DNA of 64,000 nt from Nitrosomonas sp. (lineage in GTDB: Bacteria; Pseudomonadota; Gammaproteobacteria; Burkholderiales; Nitrosomonadaceae), in the NCBI GenBank assembly GCA_024281825.1, contig JAMWZY010000002.1, positions 1 through 64,000 on the forward strand, read 5' to 3'. The position numbers were made by a program, and so were the translations under genes. Shown here piece by piece: positions 8,527 through 18,018 of the stretch. The notes beneath the pieces were generated by a model that worked only from the letters and a program-made list of their open reading frames with translations, did no database searches and was not told the origin of the DNA. How positions within the stretch are numbered: position 1 is the stretch's first letter; the number at the start of each line of letters is the position of its first letter.

Positions 8527-8781
8527 ATGGCCGAAGTTATTCTGGATATCAAGCAATGGGGCAATAATTTAGGCGTGCGTTTGCCTGCGGCCATTGCACG
8601 TGAAGCGCATGTGCACGCGGATCAACAGGTCAAACTAACCGTCTCAGGTGGTCAGATCATCATCACTCCAGTGCAGGATAAACCTTTGACGCTAGAACAA
8701 CGCCTAGCGCAATTTGACCCCGCCCGTCATGGTGGTGAAGCGATGCCATCAGCACAGCCTTTAGGTGCTGAAAAATGGTAA
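8527..8781 (+). CDS. MazE-like antitoxin with AbrB-type DNA-binding domain
   Basis: The 84-residue protein begins with an AbrB/MazE swapped-hairpin domain: IKQWGNNLGVRLPAAIAREA at residues 7-26, then strands ending in GGQIIITPV. The acidic C-terminal tail (about 55-84) would wrap around the toxin. A good ribosome site (AAGGTG) precedes the ATG. The toxin gene follows seven bases after the stop. The pair lies between hsdS and hsdR, an unusual place, and may help hold the restriction genes in the population. Confidence 0.87.
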   Translation: MAEVILDIKQWGNNLGVRLPAAIAREAHVHADQQVKLTVSGGQIIITPVQDKPLTLEQRLAQFDPARHGGEAMPSAQPLGAEKW

Positions 8782-8788
8782 GCGCATA

Positions 8789-9175
8789 ATGCCCAAAGCA
8801 GCCAGCGTATGGGTGCCTGATCGCCAGGACATCATCTGGATTGACTGCAACCCGCAGGCCGGGCAGGAAATGCGCGATATTCATCCTTTTCTGGTGTTGT
8901 CACCGAAGATTTTTAACGACAGGACTTCACTGGTGATCGGTTTGCCGATGACCACCGCTGCATATAATGCCGACAATCCTTTTGCCGTGGCGGTCGGCAA
9001 AACACCAAAGCGTAAGGCTGAACAAACCAGTTATGTGCTCAGTTATGTGTTATGCCATCAGCCCAAGTCATTTGATTGGCGGGTACGGGGCGCCAAACCT
9101 CACCCATTGGGAAAGCTTGGCGATAGCTTGTTTGTGCAGGTTTGCGAGCGACTCAATCAAATCATCCAGCTTTAA
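8789..9175 (+). CDS. MazF/PemK-family endoribonuclease toxin
   Basis: MazF toxins cut mRNA at short sequences. The 128 residues from the ATG at 8789 show the family pattern: VPDRQDIIWIDCNPQAGQE (PDRGDIVWVDFDPQAGHE-like N-terminus), HPFLVLSP, a VIGLPMTT strand, and a C-terminal KLGDSLFVQVCERL helix. The start at 8789 is preferred over 8765, which would overlap the antitoxin. The stop TAA overlaps the hsdR start (TAATG), so toxin and restriction subunit are probably translated together. Its partner is the AbrB-type protein just upstream. Confidence 0.9.
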   Translation: MPKAASVWVPDRQDIIWIDCNPQAGQEMRDIHPFLVLSPKIFNDRTSLVIGLPMTTAAYNADNPFAVAVGKTPKRKAEQTSYVLSYVLCHQPKSFDWRVRGAKPHPLGKLGDSLFVQVCERLNQIIQL

Positions 9176-12060
9176 TGACTATTCAATCTACTACGCAATC
9201 CGCCTCACAGTCCGAGTTTGCGCTGGAACAAAGCCTGATCGAACAGCTTGAGCGCATGGAATATGCGCGAGTACGCATTGATCATGAAGCCGCGATGTTG
9301 AGTAATCTTAAGCGCCAACTGGAAATCCATAACGATAACATCCTACTTACCCAGCCCGAATTTGACCGGATACTGAACCACCTCAACACCGGCACCATCG
9401 TGGAGCGCGCCCGCATATTGCGCGATAAATTTGCGCTGAAACGTGAAGCCGCCAATGGGCAACCGGCTGAAACGCTTTATATCAGTTTCCTCAATTGTGA
9501 TGATTGGTGCATGAATGAGTTTCAGGTCACGAATCAAGTCAGCATGTCGGCCAAGCGCAAGAACCGCTATGACGTGACCATCCTGATCAATGGGCTCCCC
9601 TTGGTGCAAATCGAACTCAAACGCCGCGGTGCAGAGCTGAAAGTGGCTTTTCATCAGGTCAATCGCTATCAGCATGAATCCTATGATGCTGGGGCTGGGC
9701 TGTTTCAGTATGTGCAGCTCTTCATCATCAGCAATGGCGTGAATACCAAATATTTTTCCAACAATAAATTCCAATCGTTTCAGCAATCTTTCTTCTGGAC
9801 AGATAAAGAGAACAACCGCTTATCCGATTTGTGCGAGTTTGCCGCCGCATTCCTGAAGCCTTGCCATATCGCCAAGATGATCACGCATTACACCGTGATT
9901 ACTGAGGAGGGCGTGCTAAAGATATTACGCCCTTATCAGTTTTATGCGACTGAAGCGCTGGTGGATCGCGTCAAGAACAGCAATGACAATGCCTATATCT
10001 GGCATACAACCGGATCAGGCAAGACGCTGACTTCGTTCAAAGCCAGCCAGATCATCATGCGACTGCCCAAGGTGCATAAGGTGCTGTTTGTGGTCGATCG
10101 CAAGGATCTGGATTATCAAACGACACGGGAATTTAACGCTTTTGCCAAAGGCAGCGTGGATGCCACCACCGACACGCACAATCTGGTGAAGCAACTCACC
10201 GATGACACGACCAAATTGATCGTCACCACCTTGCAGAAACTCAATAACGCACTGATCAAACCCTATTACCTGGACAAGATTGCGCACTTGCAAGATCACA
10301 AGTTTGTGTTTATCTTTGATGAATGCCACCGCAGCCAGTTTGGCGAAACGCACAAGAACATCAAGCGATTCTTCAGTAATGCGCAGATGTTCGGCTTTAC
10401 CGGCACACCGATTTTTGCTGATAACGCCAATAATGGGATGGGGCAGATCAGAACCACCAGGGATTTGTTTGGCGAGTGTTTGCATAAATATGTGATTGTC
10501 GATGCCATCAAGGATGAGAACGTGCTGCGCTTTGCGGTGGAGTATGTCGGCAAATACCAATATAAGGACAGCGCCAATCAACTGGATATTGAAGTCGAGG
10601 CGATCAACAAGCAGGAATTGCTCGATAGCCCGTACCGATTGGAGAAAATCACCGATTATATTCTGGCTCACCACGCACAGAAAACCAAGGCACCCAGCTT
10701 TACCGCGATGTTTTGCGTCAGCAGCATCGACAACCTGATCCAGTATTACGCGCTATTCAAACAAAAACAGGCCAACTCTCCGCGCCCGCTTAAAATCGCC
10801 ACGATATTCAGTTATGCCGCGAATGAACCCAACCCGCTGGCCAATGGCATGATCCCGGAAGAATCGCCCGATGTGCCCAGTGGCGCACGGGTGAACCAAA
10901 GCAGCCGGGACAAGCTGGATGAATTTATCGAAGATTACAATGCGATGTTTGGCACCAAATACAGTACCAACGACAACCAATCGTTCTATAACTATTATCA
11001 GGACATTGCCAAACGGGTGCGCAGCGGAGAAATTGATATTCTCCTGGTGGTAAATATGTTTCTGACCGGCTTTGACAGCCCGCGCTTAAATACCTTGTAT
11101 GTCGACAAGAATCTCAAGTTTCATGGATTGGTGCAGGCATTCTCACGCACTAACCGCATCCTGAATGAAAAGAAATCTCAGGGAAATATTGTTTGTTTCA
11201 GAAACCTGAAAGCCGCCACCGATGAAGCCATTGCGCTATTCTCCAACAAGGATGCCAAGGAAACGGTATTGCTGGAACCGTATGAAGATTATGTGGAGAA
11301 ATTTAATAAAGTCACTGAGGAATTGTTAGATATTGCGCCTACGGTTGCCAGTGTGGATGTGTTGCCCGATGAAAAAGCAGAACTGGCTTTTGTCACCAAG
11401 TTTAGAGAGCTGCTGCGTATTAAGAACATCCTCACCACCTTTGCCGATTTTGATGATGCCAACTTAAACCTGGAACCGCAGCAGTTTGAGGACTATAAAA
11501 GCAAGTATCTGGATATTCATGACAAGGTTAAAAAACAGACTGATCCCGAGAAAGTTTCTATCCTGGAAGATGTAGACTTTGAACTGAGCCTGATTCACCG
11601 CGATGAGATCAATGTCGCTTATATCCTCAATCTGCTGGTTAGCCTGAATAAATTAAATCCCGAGGAAGCAAAAAAACGCCAGAAGGAAATCATTGATCTG
11701 GTGGCCGGTGAAGTGCAACTGCGCAGCAAACGCGCTTTGATTGAAGCCTTCATTGAAGAAAACCTGCCTAACCTCAAACCCAATGATAATGTTATCAAAG
11801 TATTTGAGAATTATTGGACAGCTAATAAAAAAGAAGCGTTTAGCAAGTTATGTGCAGAAGAAAATCTATCACCGCATGAACTAGAAAAAATACTGAACCA
11901 CTATACCTTTGCGAATCGTTTGCCGCGTGATCAAGAAATTGTCGATACCCTTAACTTTAAACCCAGGATATTGGAGCGAAAGCCGATCATTGAGCGTGTG
12001 GCTGATAAAATTAAATCATTTATTGATACGTTTGTGGAAGGAATGGGCGGGAGTGTTTAA
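9175..12060 (+). CDS. hsdR: Type I restriction-modification system, restriction subunit (HsdR)
   Basis: HsdR translocates and cuts DNA unmethylated at the target. The 961 residues contain the PD-(D/E)xK nuclease domain (Asp near 133 and the IELK motif near 144-148), a SF2 motor with Walker A TGSGKT near 279-284, DECH near 381, and helicase motif VI (FSRTNR) near 655, then a C-terminal helical domain. All key motifs look intact. The ATG at 9175 overlaps the toxin stop in TAATG; the frame is also open back to 9142. Set 3 of the 9-bp repeats lies 22 bases after the stop. Confidence 0.94.
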   Translation: MTIQSTTQSASQSEFALEQSLIEQLERMEYARVRIDHEAAMLSNLKRQLEIHNDNILLTQPEFDRILNHLNTGTIVERARILRDKFALKREAANGQPAETLYISFLNCDDWCMNEFQVTNQVSMSAKRKNRYDVTILINGLPLVQIELKRRGAELKVAFHQVNRYQHESYDAGAGLFQYVQLFIISNGVNTKYFSNNKFQSFQQSFFWTDKENNRLSDLCEFAAAFLKPCHIAKMITHYTVITEEGVLKILRPYQFYATEALVDRVKNSNDNAYIWHTTGSGKTLTSFKASQIIMRLPKVHKVLFVVDRKDLDYQTTREFNAFAKGSVDATTDTHNLVKQLTDDTTKLIVTTLQKLNNALIKPYYLDKIAHLQDHKFVFIFDECHRSQFGETHKNIKRFFSNAQMFGFTGTPIFADNANNGMGQIRTTRDLFGECLHKYVIVDAIKDENVLRFAVEYVGKYQYKDSANQLDIEVEAINKQELLDSPYRLEKITDYILAHHAQKTKAPSFTAMFCVSSIDNLIQYYALFKQKQANSPRPLKIATIFSYAANEPNPLANGMIPEESPDVPSGARVNQSSRDKLDEFIEDYNAMFGTKYSTNDNQSFYNYYQDIAKRVRSGEIDILLVVNMFLTGFDSPRLNTLYVDKNLKFHGLVQAFSRTNRILNEKKSQGNIVCFRNLKAATDEAIALFSNKDAKETVLLEPYEDYVEKFNKVTEELLDIAPTVASVDVLPDEKAELAFVTKFRELLRIKNILTTFADFDDANLNLEPQQFEDYKSKYLDIHDKVKKQTDPEKVSILEDVDFELSLIHRDEINVAYILNLLVSLNKLNPEEAKKRQKEIIDLVAGEVQLRSKRALIEAFIEENLPNLKPNDNVIKVFENYWTANKKEAFSKLCAEENLSPHELEKILNHYTFANRLPRDQEIVDTLNFKPRILERKPIIERVADKIKSFIDTFVEGMGGSV

Positions 12061-12081
12061 ACAATGTTTTATTCGTAAATT

Positions 12082-12108
12082 GTCGGTTTCATCGGTTTCG
12101 TCGGTTTT
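12082..12108 (+). repeat. Triplet of 9-bp repeats, set 3 (right of the hsd cassette)
   Basis: The block is GTCGGTTTC, ATCGGTTTC, GTCGGTTTT in tandem, then 16 bases, then AAATTTGGC at 12125-12133. The same 27-16-9 layout occurs in set 1 on the opposite strand. One plus-strand frame here reads LSVSSVSSVLFQRLTKFGN and stops, resembling an extended version of the primase C-terminus (ESVLSV). Confidence 0.8.
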
Positions 12109-12758
12109 ATTTCAACGGTTAACGAAATTTGGCAATTAAACAATAAGTGAAAATCTTTGATAACTTTTGTTCCTAAAATTATGACAATCTAAAATCCATT
12201 AAGTATAAATACTTTAACTGATATGAGTAAGACTACCCCCAGGGTGCGAATCTCTACAAGAAACGAATTCAAGTAACCTGACATGAAGACATGCGGGTAT
12301 TTTTTTCTCGCTATATAAAAAGAAGGTTTATAGTAAATTTTTCTTTGATAAGAAGAAAGTAGAAAGAAGTGATTATTGATTTTTTAGTCCCAGCAATGAC
12401 GGCGCGTTTCAACACCTTATGAAATTAGAGTTTTATTCTAGTAATCTCAGCAGATTCTGGGTTTGCAGCAGCAAATTGAACTATTAAGGCAGGAATTAGT
12501 AAGACGCAACAAAGATATTGTTAATAATCTTTAGGTTAAAGCTGATTTTTATAAACGTCAGCTAGTTCTTGAAAGCAGATTTGGATGGATTTTGCAGAAA
12601 AGTTTTTCTTAAATATTTTTTTATATATTATGTGCAATTATTTACATTCACATATATAGATCGCACTTATACTTCAATTAATTAATAAATTGGTAGTGAT
12701 ACTGCAGCATGTGACGTACTCAATGAAACTATCTTTTTTATTAAGTTCCTTATAAGTA
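12109..12758. other. Gene-poor stretch between hsdR and the HEPN gene
   Basis: No intact gene is visible. It contains the right part of the set 3 element, a hairpin with a T-run at 12277-12306, and AT-rich DNA. A short plus-strand stretch near 12460-12525 reads as a coiled-coil-like peptide (QQILGLQQQIELLRQELVRR), then stops. It may be a gene remnant but has no recognisable family. Confidence 0.5.
12277..12306 (+). terminator. Possible rho-independent terminator after hsdR
   Basis: CCTG-A-CATG (12277-12285) can pair with CATG-CGGG (12290-12297) around an AAGA loop, with a bulged A and one G-U pair. TAT and six T's follow (12298-12306). It lies 217 bases after the hsdR stop, so it could end that operon. 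Confidence 0.45.
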
Positions 12759-13886
12759 ATGAAAAAAAACATAACAATCAATTTCACTCTTGATATAAGT
12801 AATAATGTGCATAGTCATTACAACTTTCAGTTTTATCAATGGATTCCTGAAAATATCGCTGATGCAATAGTAGTAAATCGTAATAATAAACTAATAAAAA
12901 TATATGCTGATAAATCATGTGTATCTGGTCAAGACATCACAGATGAGTATTTAAGTAGATGGATTAATATTGAAGTTATAAAACTAAAAGTAATAGTACT
13001 GCTAAATGACATAGATGCTTATTTGGCGAGTTTTATTTTTGATGAACGAGATAAGCTTGATAAGATTCATCATGGCGTAAAACCAGATGATAAGGAATAC
13101 GAAGGTCTGCAAAATAAATATATAGAACTTGCTACTGGTGTTGCTAAAGATGTAATTTCCGCTTGTAATAAAATTCTGTCTTATGCAAGAAATATTAAAG
13201 GCCAATATTGGTTAACTGAATTAACCTTTGATGAAAATACGCTCTATAATTTTAGTCTCAATGCCACCTCAAGAATAGAGGAAGGATATTGGTTTAAGTG
13301 GTTTCCTTCTAATACTTTTACCATAAGCCTTTCTGTTAAAAGTGAAAAATGCTCTATTAATAAAAATGATTGGGAAAATATTTCAGCGTTTGTGCTGAAT
13401 GAAGATCGGCCTAATCTTGTTTTAGAATTGCTTTCAAATGCTAGATATCTTTTTGACTGCGGCCATATGAGAAGTACCGTAATTGAGGCTGTAAGTGCAT
13501 TGGAAGTTGCTGTGTCTGAATTTGGTCGTAATGTAAATATTCCAATGCTTTCCTCAAATAGCCAAAATGAACGAATTGATATTCATAACATCGGTAACCA
13601 AATTGACCATTTAGGTTTTTCGGGATCGCTAAGATTTTTAATACCCTTATTATTTAACAATGAAAATTTAAGCACAGAGGTACTCAAAAAATGTTACGAA
13701 GCCATCGAACGCCGTAATAATGTGGTTCATAATGGCCAGAGAAATGTCGATCCAAAGGTAGCCAGAGAAATATTAAGTGGGGTATCAACCTGTTGTAAGG
13801 TTCTAATAAAATTTACACAAAAAGAAAAGTATTCTAAAAACCGTTCTGCATTAGGGCAGAATCAGAATAAAGGTGGACAAGGTTAG
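12759..13886 (+). CDS. HEPN-domain protein, candidate defence ribonuclease
   Basis: I recognise no full-length family for this 375-residue protein. The C-terminal third (about 225-355) looks like a HEPN domain of the ApeA-like kind: a helix with NARYLFDCGHMRSTVIEAVSALE (about 227-249), then RNNVVH at 319-324, which fits the Rx4-6H ribonuclease motif in its RNxxxH form. The N-terminal 200 residues are mixed strand and helix with no motif. HEPN proteins act as RNases in toxin-antitoxin and phage-defence systems. The gene is AT-rich compared with hsdMR, suggesting separate acquisition, and is the last gene before tRNA-Ser. A defence role is inferred from motif and position. Confidence 0.75.
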   Translation: MKKNITINFTLDISNNVHSHYNFQFYQWIPENIADAIVVNRNNKLIKIYADKSCVSGQDITDEYLSRWINIEVIKLKVIVLLNDIDAYLASFIFDERDKLDKIHHGVKPDDKEYEGLQNKYIELATGVAKDVISACNKILSYARNIKGQYWLTELTFDENTLYNFSLNATSRIEEGYWFKWFPSNTFTISLSVKSEKCSINKNDWENISAFVLNEDRPNLVLELLSNARYLFDCGHMRSTVIEAVSALEVAVSEFGRNVNIPMLSSNSQNERIDIHNIGNQIDHLGFSGSLRFLIPLLFNNENLSTEVLKKCYEAIERRNNVVHNGQRNVDPKVAREILSGVSTCCKVLIKFTQKEKYSKNRSALGQNQNKGGQG

Positions 13887-14217
13887 GGATCGGGCAGCAT
13901 GCCCCTCTAATATATTCAATAACTTAGGTTTTTATAAGCACCTATTGGCTTTCGGACGTGATTACTCCGTAACCAAGTACTACATTGGCTGACTCTACAG
14001 ACATCAAATCAGAAACTAATATTGAGCGATAAGTAAGCAAATAAATATACTTATATTTTTTAATTCAGAACAATTATAAGTTTACTATCCCGCTAATCAT
14101 ACGGTTTTCTAATTGCTATAGACTGGCTTAGTCTTAAAAGTACTGTTTTGGGGATGTTGGTTAGGTTGTTGGGTAATCAATAAAGTGTTGTGTAAGTTAT
14201 TGATTATATTGAGTCCT
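13887..14217. other. Right end of the element, no gene, one dyad next to the tRNA
   Basis: No open frame with coding character is seen. AATCAATAA (14175-14183) and TTATTGATT (14197-14205) form a perfect 9-base inverted repeat 12 bases from the end of tRNA-Ser. It may be an integrase or excisionase binding site, or a hairpin downstream of the tRNA transcript. Confidence 0.4.
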
Positions 14218-14309
14218 TGGCGGAGAAGGCGGGATTCGAACCCGCGGTACGGTTTGAGCCGTACACACGCTTTCCAGGCGTGCACCTTCAGCCACTCGGT
14301 CACTTCTCC
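14218..14309 (-). tRNA. tRNA-Ser (anticodon GGA)
   Basis: The minus strand from 14309 reads GGAGAAGTGACCGAGTGGCT..., with a long variable arm typical of serine tRNA, the anticodon loop CTGGAAA (anticodon GGA), a TTCGAATCC T-arm and a paired CCTTCTCC acceptor end. CCA is encoded at 14218-14220. The 3' end is duplicated at 460-475, which marks this tRNA as the integration site of the element to its left. Confidence 0.95.
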
Positions 14310-14417
14310 TCATAAATATTGCGTACAAACAAAAGAATAATTAAATCAATATATTGTACAAATTCTCTTGCAAGATAAAATACTAACAGATCTCAGCAAC
14401 GATCACTATTAACAAAC

Positions 14418-15749
14418 CTATAACACATAGCGCGACAAATCTTCGCTTTGCGATAGATTTTTAAGCCTTTCATCAACATACACTGCATCAATAGTAATAG
14501 TTTGTCCGCTATGCTTGGTTGCATTAAATGAAACATCTTCCAAGAGTTTCTCCATCACAGTATGAAGGCGTCTTGCACCTATATTTTCCGTTTTGCTATT
14601 CACCGAATAGGCAATTTCGGCTAAACGTCTAATAGCATCACTGCTAAATTCCAATCGAACACCTTCAGTAGCTAGTAAAGCTTCATACTGGCGTGTTAAG
14701 CAAGCATCGGTATTTGTCAGAATTTGCTCAAAATCACTCACGCTGAGACTGGTCAATTCAACACGAATTGGGAAACGTCCTTGTAATTCTGGGATGAGGT
14801 CAGATGGCTTCGACATATGAAAAGCGCCACTAGCCACAAACAAGATATGATCAGTTTTGATCATGCCATATTTGGTTGACACAGTAGTGCCTTCTACTAA
14901 AGGGAGCAAATCTCGTTGTACGCCCTGACGGGAAACATCACCGCCGGTATGACCGGAACGGCTGGCGATTTTATCGATTTCATCCAGAAATACGATACCG
15001 TTTTGCTCGATATTTTGTATCGCATTGAATTTCAGTTCTTCATCATTGACCATTTTCCCTGCCTCTTCTTCTAGCAACAGCTTTTTAGCCTCGCGAATGG
15101 TCAGTTTGCGGGTTTTCTTTTTCTCCCCAGTCATATTATGGAACATCCCTTGAATTTGAGAAGTCAGATCTTCCATTCCTGGCGGAGCAAAAATTTCCAT
15201 GCTGGTACGTGGCGCTGCAATTTCGATTTCGATTTCTTTATCATCTAGTTCACCTTCGCGCAATTTCTTACGAAACTTCTGTCGGGTTGAACTATCACGA
15301 TCCTCAGTAGCTGATTGAAGATCAAAATCTCGCGCAACGGGTAGCAACGCATCTAAAATTCGATCTTCTGCGCGATCTTCTGCAAGCGGTTGTTTCTTTC
15401 TTGTTTCTCTTTCGCGCGCTTCTTTGATAGCCGTTTCCACTAAATCGCGGATAATCGAATCAACGTCGCGGCCAACATAACCGACTTCGGTAAACTTAGT
15501 AGCCTCAATTTTGATAAAAGGCGCATGAGCCAACTTTGCCAAACGTCGCGCAATTTCAGTCTTTCCTACCCCGGTTGGGCCAATCATGAGAATATTCTTG
15601 GGCGTAATTTCCTGCCGCAACGGATCCGTAATTTGTTGCCTGCGCCATCGATTCCTCAACGCAATCGCGACAGCACGCTTGGCTGCATCTTGACCGATAA
15701 TATGTTTGTCCAATTCATGGACAATTTCCTGGGGAGTCATTTGAGACAT
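14418..15749 (-). CDS. hslU: ATP-dependent protease ATPase subunit HslU
   Basis: HslU is the hexameric AAA+ unfoldase that feeds proteins to the HslV peptidase in the cytoplasm. The 443 residues have Walker A GPTGVGKT at 57-64, the I-domain insertion (about 110-245), Walker B FLDEID near 253-258 and the arginine-finger region [12 protein letters not shown]. Length and ends are normal. It follows hslV by 85 bases on the same strand, forming the last gene of the dapF-DUF484-xerC-hslV-hslU run. Confidence 0.97.
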   Translation of the reverse strand: MSQMTPQEIVHELDKHIIGQDAAKRAVAIALRNRWRRQQITDPLRQEITPKNILMIGPTGVGKTEIARRLAKLAHAPFIKIEATKFTEVGYVGRDVDSIIRDLVETAIKEARERETRKKQPLAEDRAEDRILDALLPVARDFDLQSATEDRDSSTRQKFRKKLREGELDDKEIEIEIAAPRTSMEIFAPPGMEDLTSQIQGMFHNMTGEKKKTRKLTIREAKKLLLEEEAGKMVNDEELKFNAIQNIEQNGIVFLDEIDKIASRSGHTGGDVSRQGVQRDLLPLVEGTTVSTKYGMIKTDHILFVASGAFHMSKPSDLIPELQGRFPIRVELTSLSVSDFEQILTNTDACLTRQYEALLATEGVRLEFSSDAIRRLAEIAYSVNSKTENIGARRLHTVMEKLLEDVSFNATKHSGQTITIDAVYVDERLKNLSQSEDLSRYVL

Positions 15750-15834
15750 GGTTCTATGTTTTATAAAAATTCAACAAGAGTAAATCGTTTGTCTTTCCGC
15801 TCAATGGCAGATCGTAGAAAAGTCTTTGCAATAT

Positions 15835-16356
15835 TTAGTCGATAGTTTCGATCACATGATCTTGATTGGTATATATGCAGATGTCACCAGCGATAGCCAA
15901 TGCTTTTCCGACAATTTCTTTAGGAGGAAGGTCAGTATTCTCTAATAATGCCCGTGCAGCAGCCAGTGCGTATGATCCACCACTACCAATGGCTGCAAGA
16001 CCCTGCTCTGGCTCAATAACATCGCCTGCACCCGTGATAATCAATGTTGCCTCTGCATTGGCAACAACTAACATGGCTTCCAATCTACGCAGAATGCGGT
16101 CTGTACGCCAATCTTTTGCCAACTCCACCGCTGAACGCATAATATGCCCTTGATGCGTCTCTAATTTATTTTCAAAGCGCTCGAACAACGTAAACGCATC
16201 TGCTGTTCCCCCAGCAAATCCGGCCAAGATTTTTTCATGGTAAAGCCGACGAACCTTTCGTGCGCTCGATTTTGCCACAACCGCACCCAGCGTCACTTGT
16301 CCATCTCCACCCAATGCAACTTGCCGACCGCGCCTGACTGATACGATTGTTGTCAT
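15835..16356 (-). CDS. hslV: ATP-dependent protease peptidase subunit HslV
   Basis: HslV forms the proteasome-like double hexamer degrading substrates unfolded by HslU. The 173-residue protein begins M-TTIVSVRR, so removal of Met exposes the catalytic Thr2. The GDGQVTLG and [19 protein letters not shown] motifs are conserved, as is the C-terminal half ([15 protein letters not shown]). It lies between xerC and hslU, a common betaproteobacterial arrangement. Confidence 0.97.
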   Translation of the reverse strand: MTTIVSVRRGRQVALGGDGQVTLGAVVAKSSARKVRRLYHEKILAGFAGGTADAFTLFERFENKLETHQGHIMRSAVELAKDWRTDRILRRLEAMLVVANAEATLIITGAGDVIEPEQGLAAIGSGGSYALAAARALLENTDLPPKEIVGKALAIAGDICIYTNQDHVIETID

Positions 16357-16430
16357 GAAATATACTTATTGAAGAAAAGTGCCATTATAGCGTATAAAAC
16401 ACCGCGCTTTCCGACAGAAAAATGATACCG

Positions 16431-17324
16431 CTAGCTTCTTTTTTTCGCCCGCGGATGTGCTTTATCGTAAATTTTTGCTAAGTGCTGATAATCCAAATGC
16501 GTATAGACTTGCGTCGATGTGATATGAGCATGCCCCAGCATTTCTTGAACGGCGCGCAAATCACCGCTTGATTGCAATACATGAGATGCGAATGAGTGCC
16601 GCAAAATATGCGGATGTATATTCTGATGTATCCCTTGTTGTATGCCCCGATTTTTTAATCGGTAACTGATAGTACGAGCACTCATCGCATCTCCACGACG
16701 AGATACAAATAACGCCAGGGTATCCGGTTTAGCAATGCTTGGACGCTGCTCAAGCCAGCATCTGATTGCGCGAATTGCATAATCCCCGACTGGAACAATA
16801 CGCATTTTTCCACCTTTCCCTAATACACGCACGGTGCCTTCGGAAAAACGAATGTCGTCTTGTTTGAGGTGCGTCAGTTCTGCTAAGCGCAAACCGGAGG
16901 AATAGAATAATTCAAATATGGCACTATCGCGCACATTCAAAATATTATCTGACGGAAATGCGAGTAGCTGCATGGCTTGATCTGGTGATAGCACATTCGG
17001 CAATTTCTGTGCAGATTTTGGAACACGCAAACCAACACAAGGATTATGTTCACAATGCTGCTCGCGGATCAGGTATTTATAAAAACAACGCCAAGCAGAT
17101 AGCATTCTAGCCAAGCTCCGACCCGAAAGACCTTTACTATGGAGCCGCGCAATAACCAAGCGGATATCTTGTGCCTGAACCTGCTCTAATTCATCTTTTT
17201 GTAAATGTGTAAATAGCGCCCGGATATCTTTCGAATAACTCTCACCTGTGAGCGCCGATAAACGCCGCACATAAATCATGTGATGAATAAAAGCATTGGC
17301 TAATAACTCACGTTTGCTGCTCAT
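16431..17324 (-). CDS. xerC: Tyrosine recombinase XerC
   Basis: XerC resolves chromosome dimers at dif with XerD. The 297 residues have a SAM-like N-terminal domain (10-95) and a catalytic domain with YSSGLRLAEL (Arg near 150), HILRHSFASHVL (His-x-x-Arg near 243-246), LGHAHITSTQVYTHLD (His near 266, Tyr near 275). The start overlaps the DUF484 gene by 17 bases. This is the core-genome recombinase, distinct from the island integrase at 718. Confidence 0.95.
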   Translation of the reverse strand: MSSKRELLANAFIHHMIYVRRLSALTGESYSKDIRALFTHLQKDELEQVQAQDIRLVIARLHSKGLSGRSLARMLSAWRCFYKYLIREQHCEHNPCVGLRVPKSAQKLPNVLSPDQAMQLLAFPSDNILNVRDSAIFELFYSSGLRLAELTHLKQDDIRFSEGTVRVLGKGGKMRIVPVGDYAIRAIRCWLEQRPSIAKPDTLALFVSRRGDAMSARTISYRLKNRGIQQGIHQNIHPHILRHSFASHVLQSSGDLRAVQEMLGHAHITSTQVYTHLDYQHLAKIYDKAHPRAKKRS

Positions 17325-18018
17325 TCGATAAATTATCTAATATTGGGGTGCTATTATTAGTTTGATTTACTGCGGAATAGCGGGTAATTGCGGTACAGAT
17401 CAACTCACTCAAATGTTTTAAATGCAACGTACCCATTTCTGGATAAAATCTTTCTGCATCAGGGCTCCCCAAAACCAGCAAACCAATCGTTTGAGATGTG
17501 TTGAGTGGAATCATTGCAAATGAGTTCAAATGCTCCCCTCCTTCACCAAACCAATGTTTAATTTCATCCACAATATGGTTACCACAATACGGCTGCGCTA
17601 AGCTTTGAGCAATAACGTGAACATCCTCGCTGACTGGTGCAAATTCAACCCTGGATAAATCGATGCACGGCACATCCCAAAAACGAATCTCCACCAGCGG
17701 CACAGAAAAATCTTCTTTGAGGCTAAAATATAACGCGTTAAGCACTTCATTCATCGAAGTCGTTGCAAGCAATGCAATCACCAATCGATGCATTTTTCCA
17801 CCAATCACATCATTTTCTTCACCAAAGCTAATCAGCTCGCGTAATTTATCTTGTAAAACACGATTTCTGTCCCTGAGAGAAATCACCTGACGTTCGTGCA
17901 ATGAAACCACTTTATCATCTTGCGGGTGAGGAATTTCAATATCCGAAAGCAAATCCGGAAATTCATTGAAAAATTGCAGGTGCTCCTTTAAATACTGCGC
18001 GACTTCTTCGGATTTCAT
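17308..18018 (-). CDS. DUF484 (YigA-like) GAF-fold protein
   Basis: The 236 residues match the DUF484 family usually encoded between dapF and xerC. The N-terminus ([27 protein letters not shown]) is the family signature; a coiled-coil segment (about 40-65, [20 protein letters not shown]) is followed by a GAF-like domain with [28 protein letters not shown] near 170-200. The start overlaps the dapF stop by four bases (ATGA) and the end overlaps xerC. Function is not established in the family; the conserved link with xerC suggests a role around chromosome segregation. Confidence 0.93.
   Translation of the reverse strand: MKSEEVAQYLKEHLQFFNEFPDLLSDIEIPHPQDDKVVSLHERQVISLRDRNRVLQDKLRELISFGEENDVIGGKMHRLVIALLATTSMNEVLNALYFSLKEDFSVPLVEIRFWDVPCIDLSRVEFAPVSEDVHVIAQSLAQPYCGNHIVDEIKHWFGEGGEHLNSFAMIPLNTSQTIGLLVLGSPDAERFYPEMGTLHLKHLSELICTAITRYSAVNQTNNSTPILDNLSNEQQT

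Noticed and set aside
440..12258. 11-base match GAATCTCTACA at 440-450 and 12248-12258
   Set aside because: Too short to be significant in AT-rich DNA and without a shared context.
12460..12525. Coiled-coil-like peptide after hsdR
   Set aside because: Too short, no start codon or ribosome site, and no recognisable family. Mentioned only as a possible remnant.
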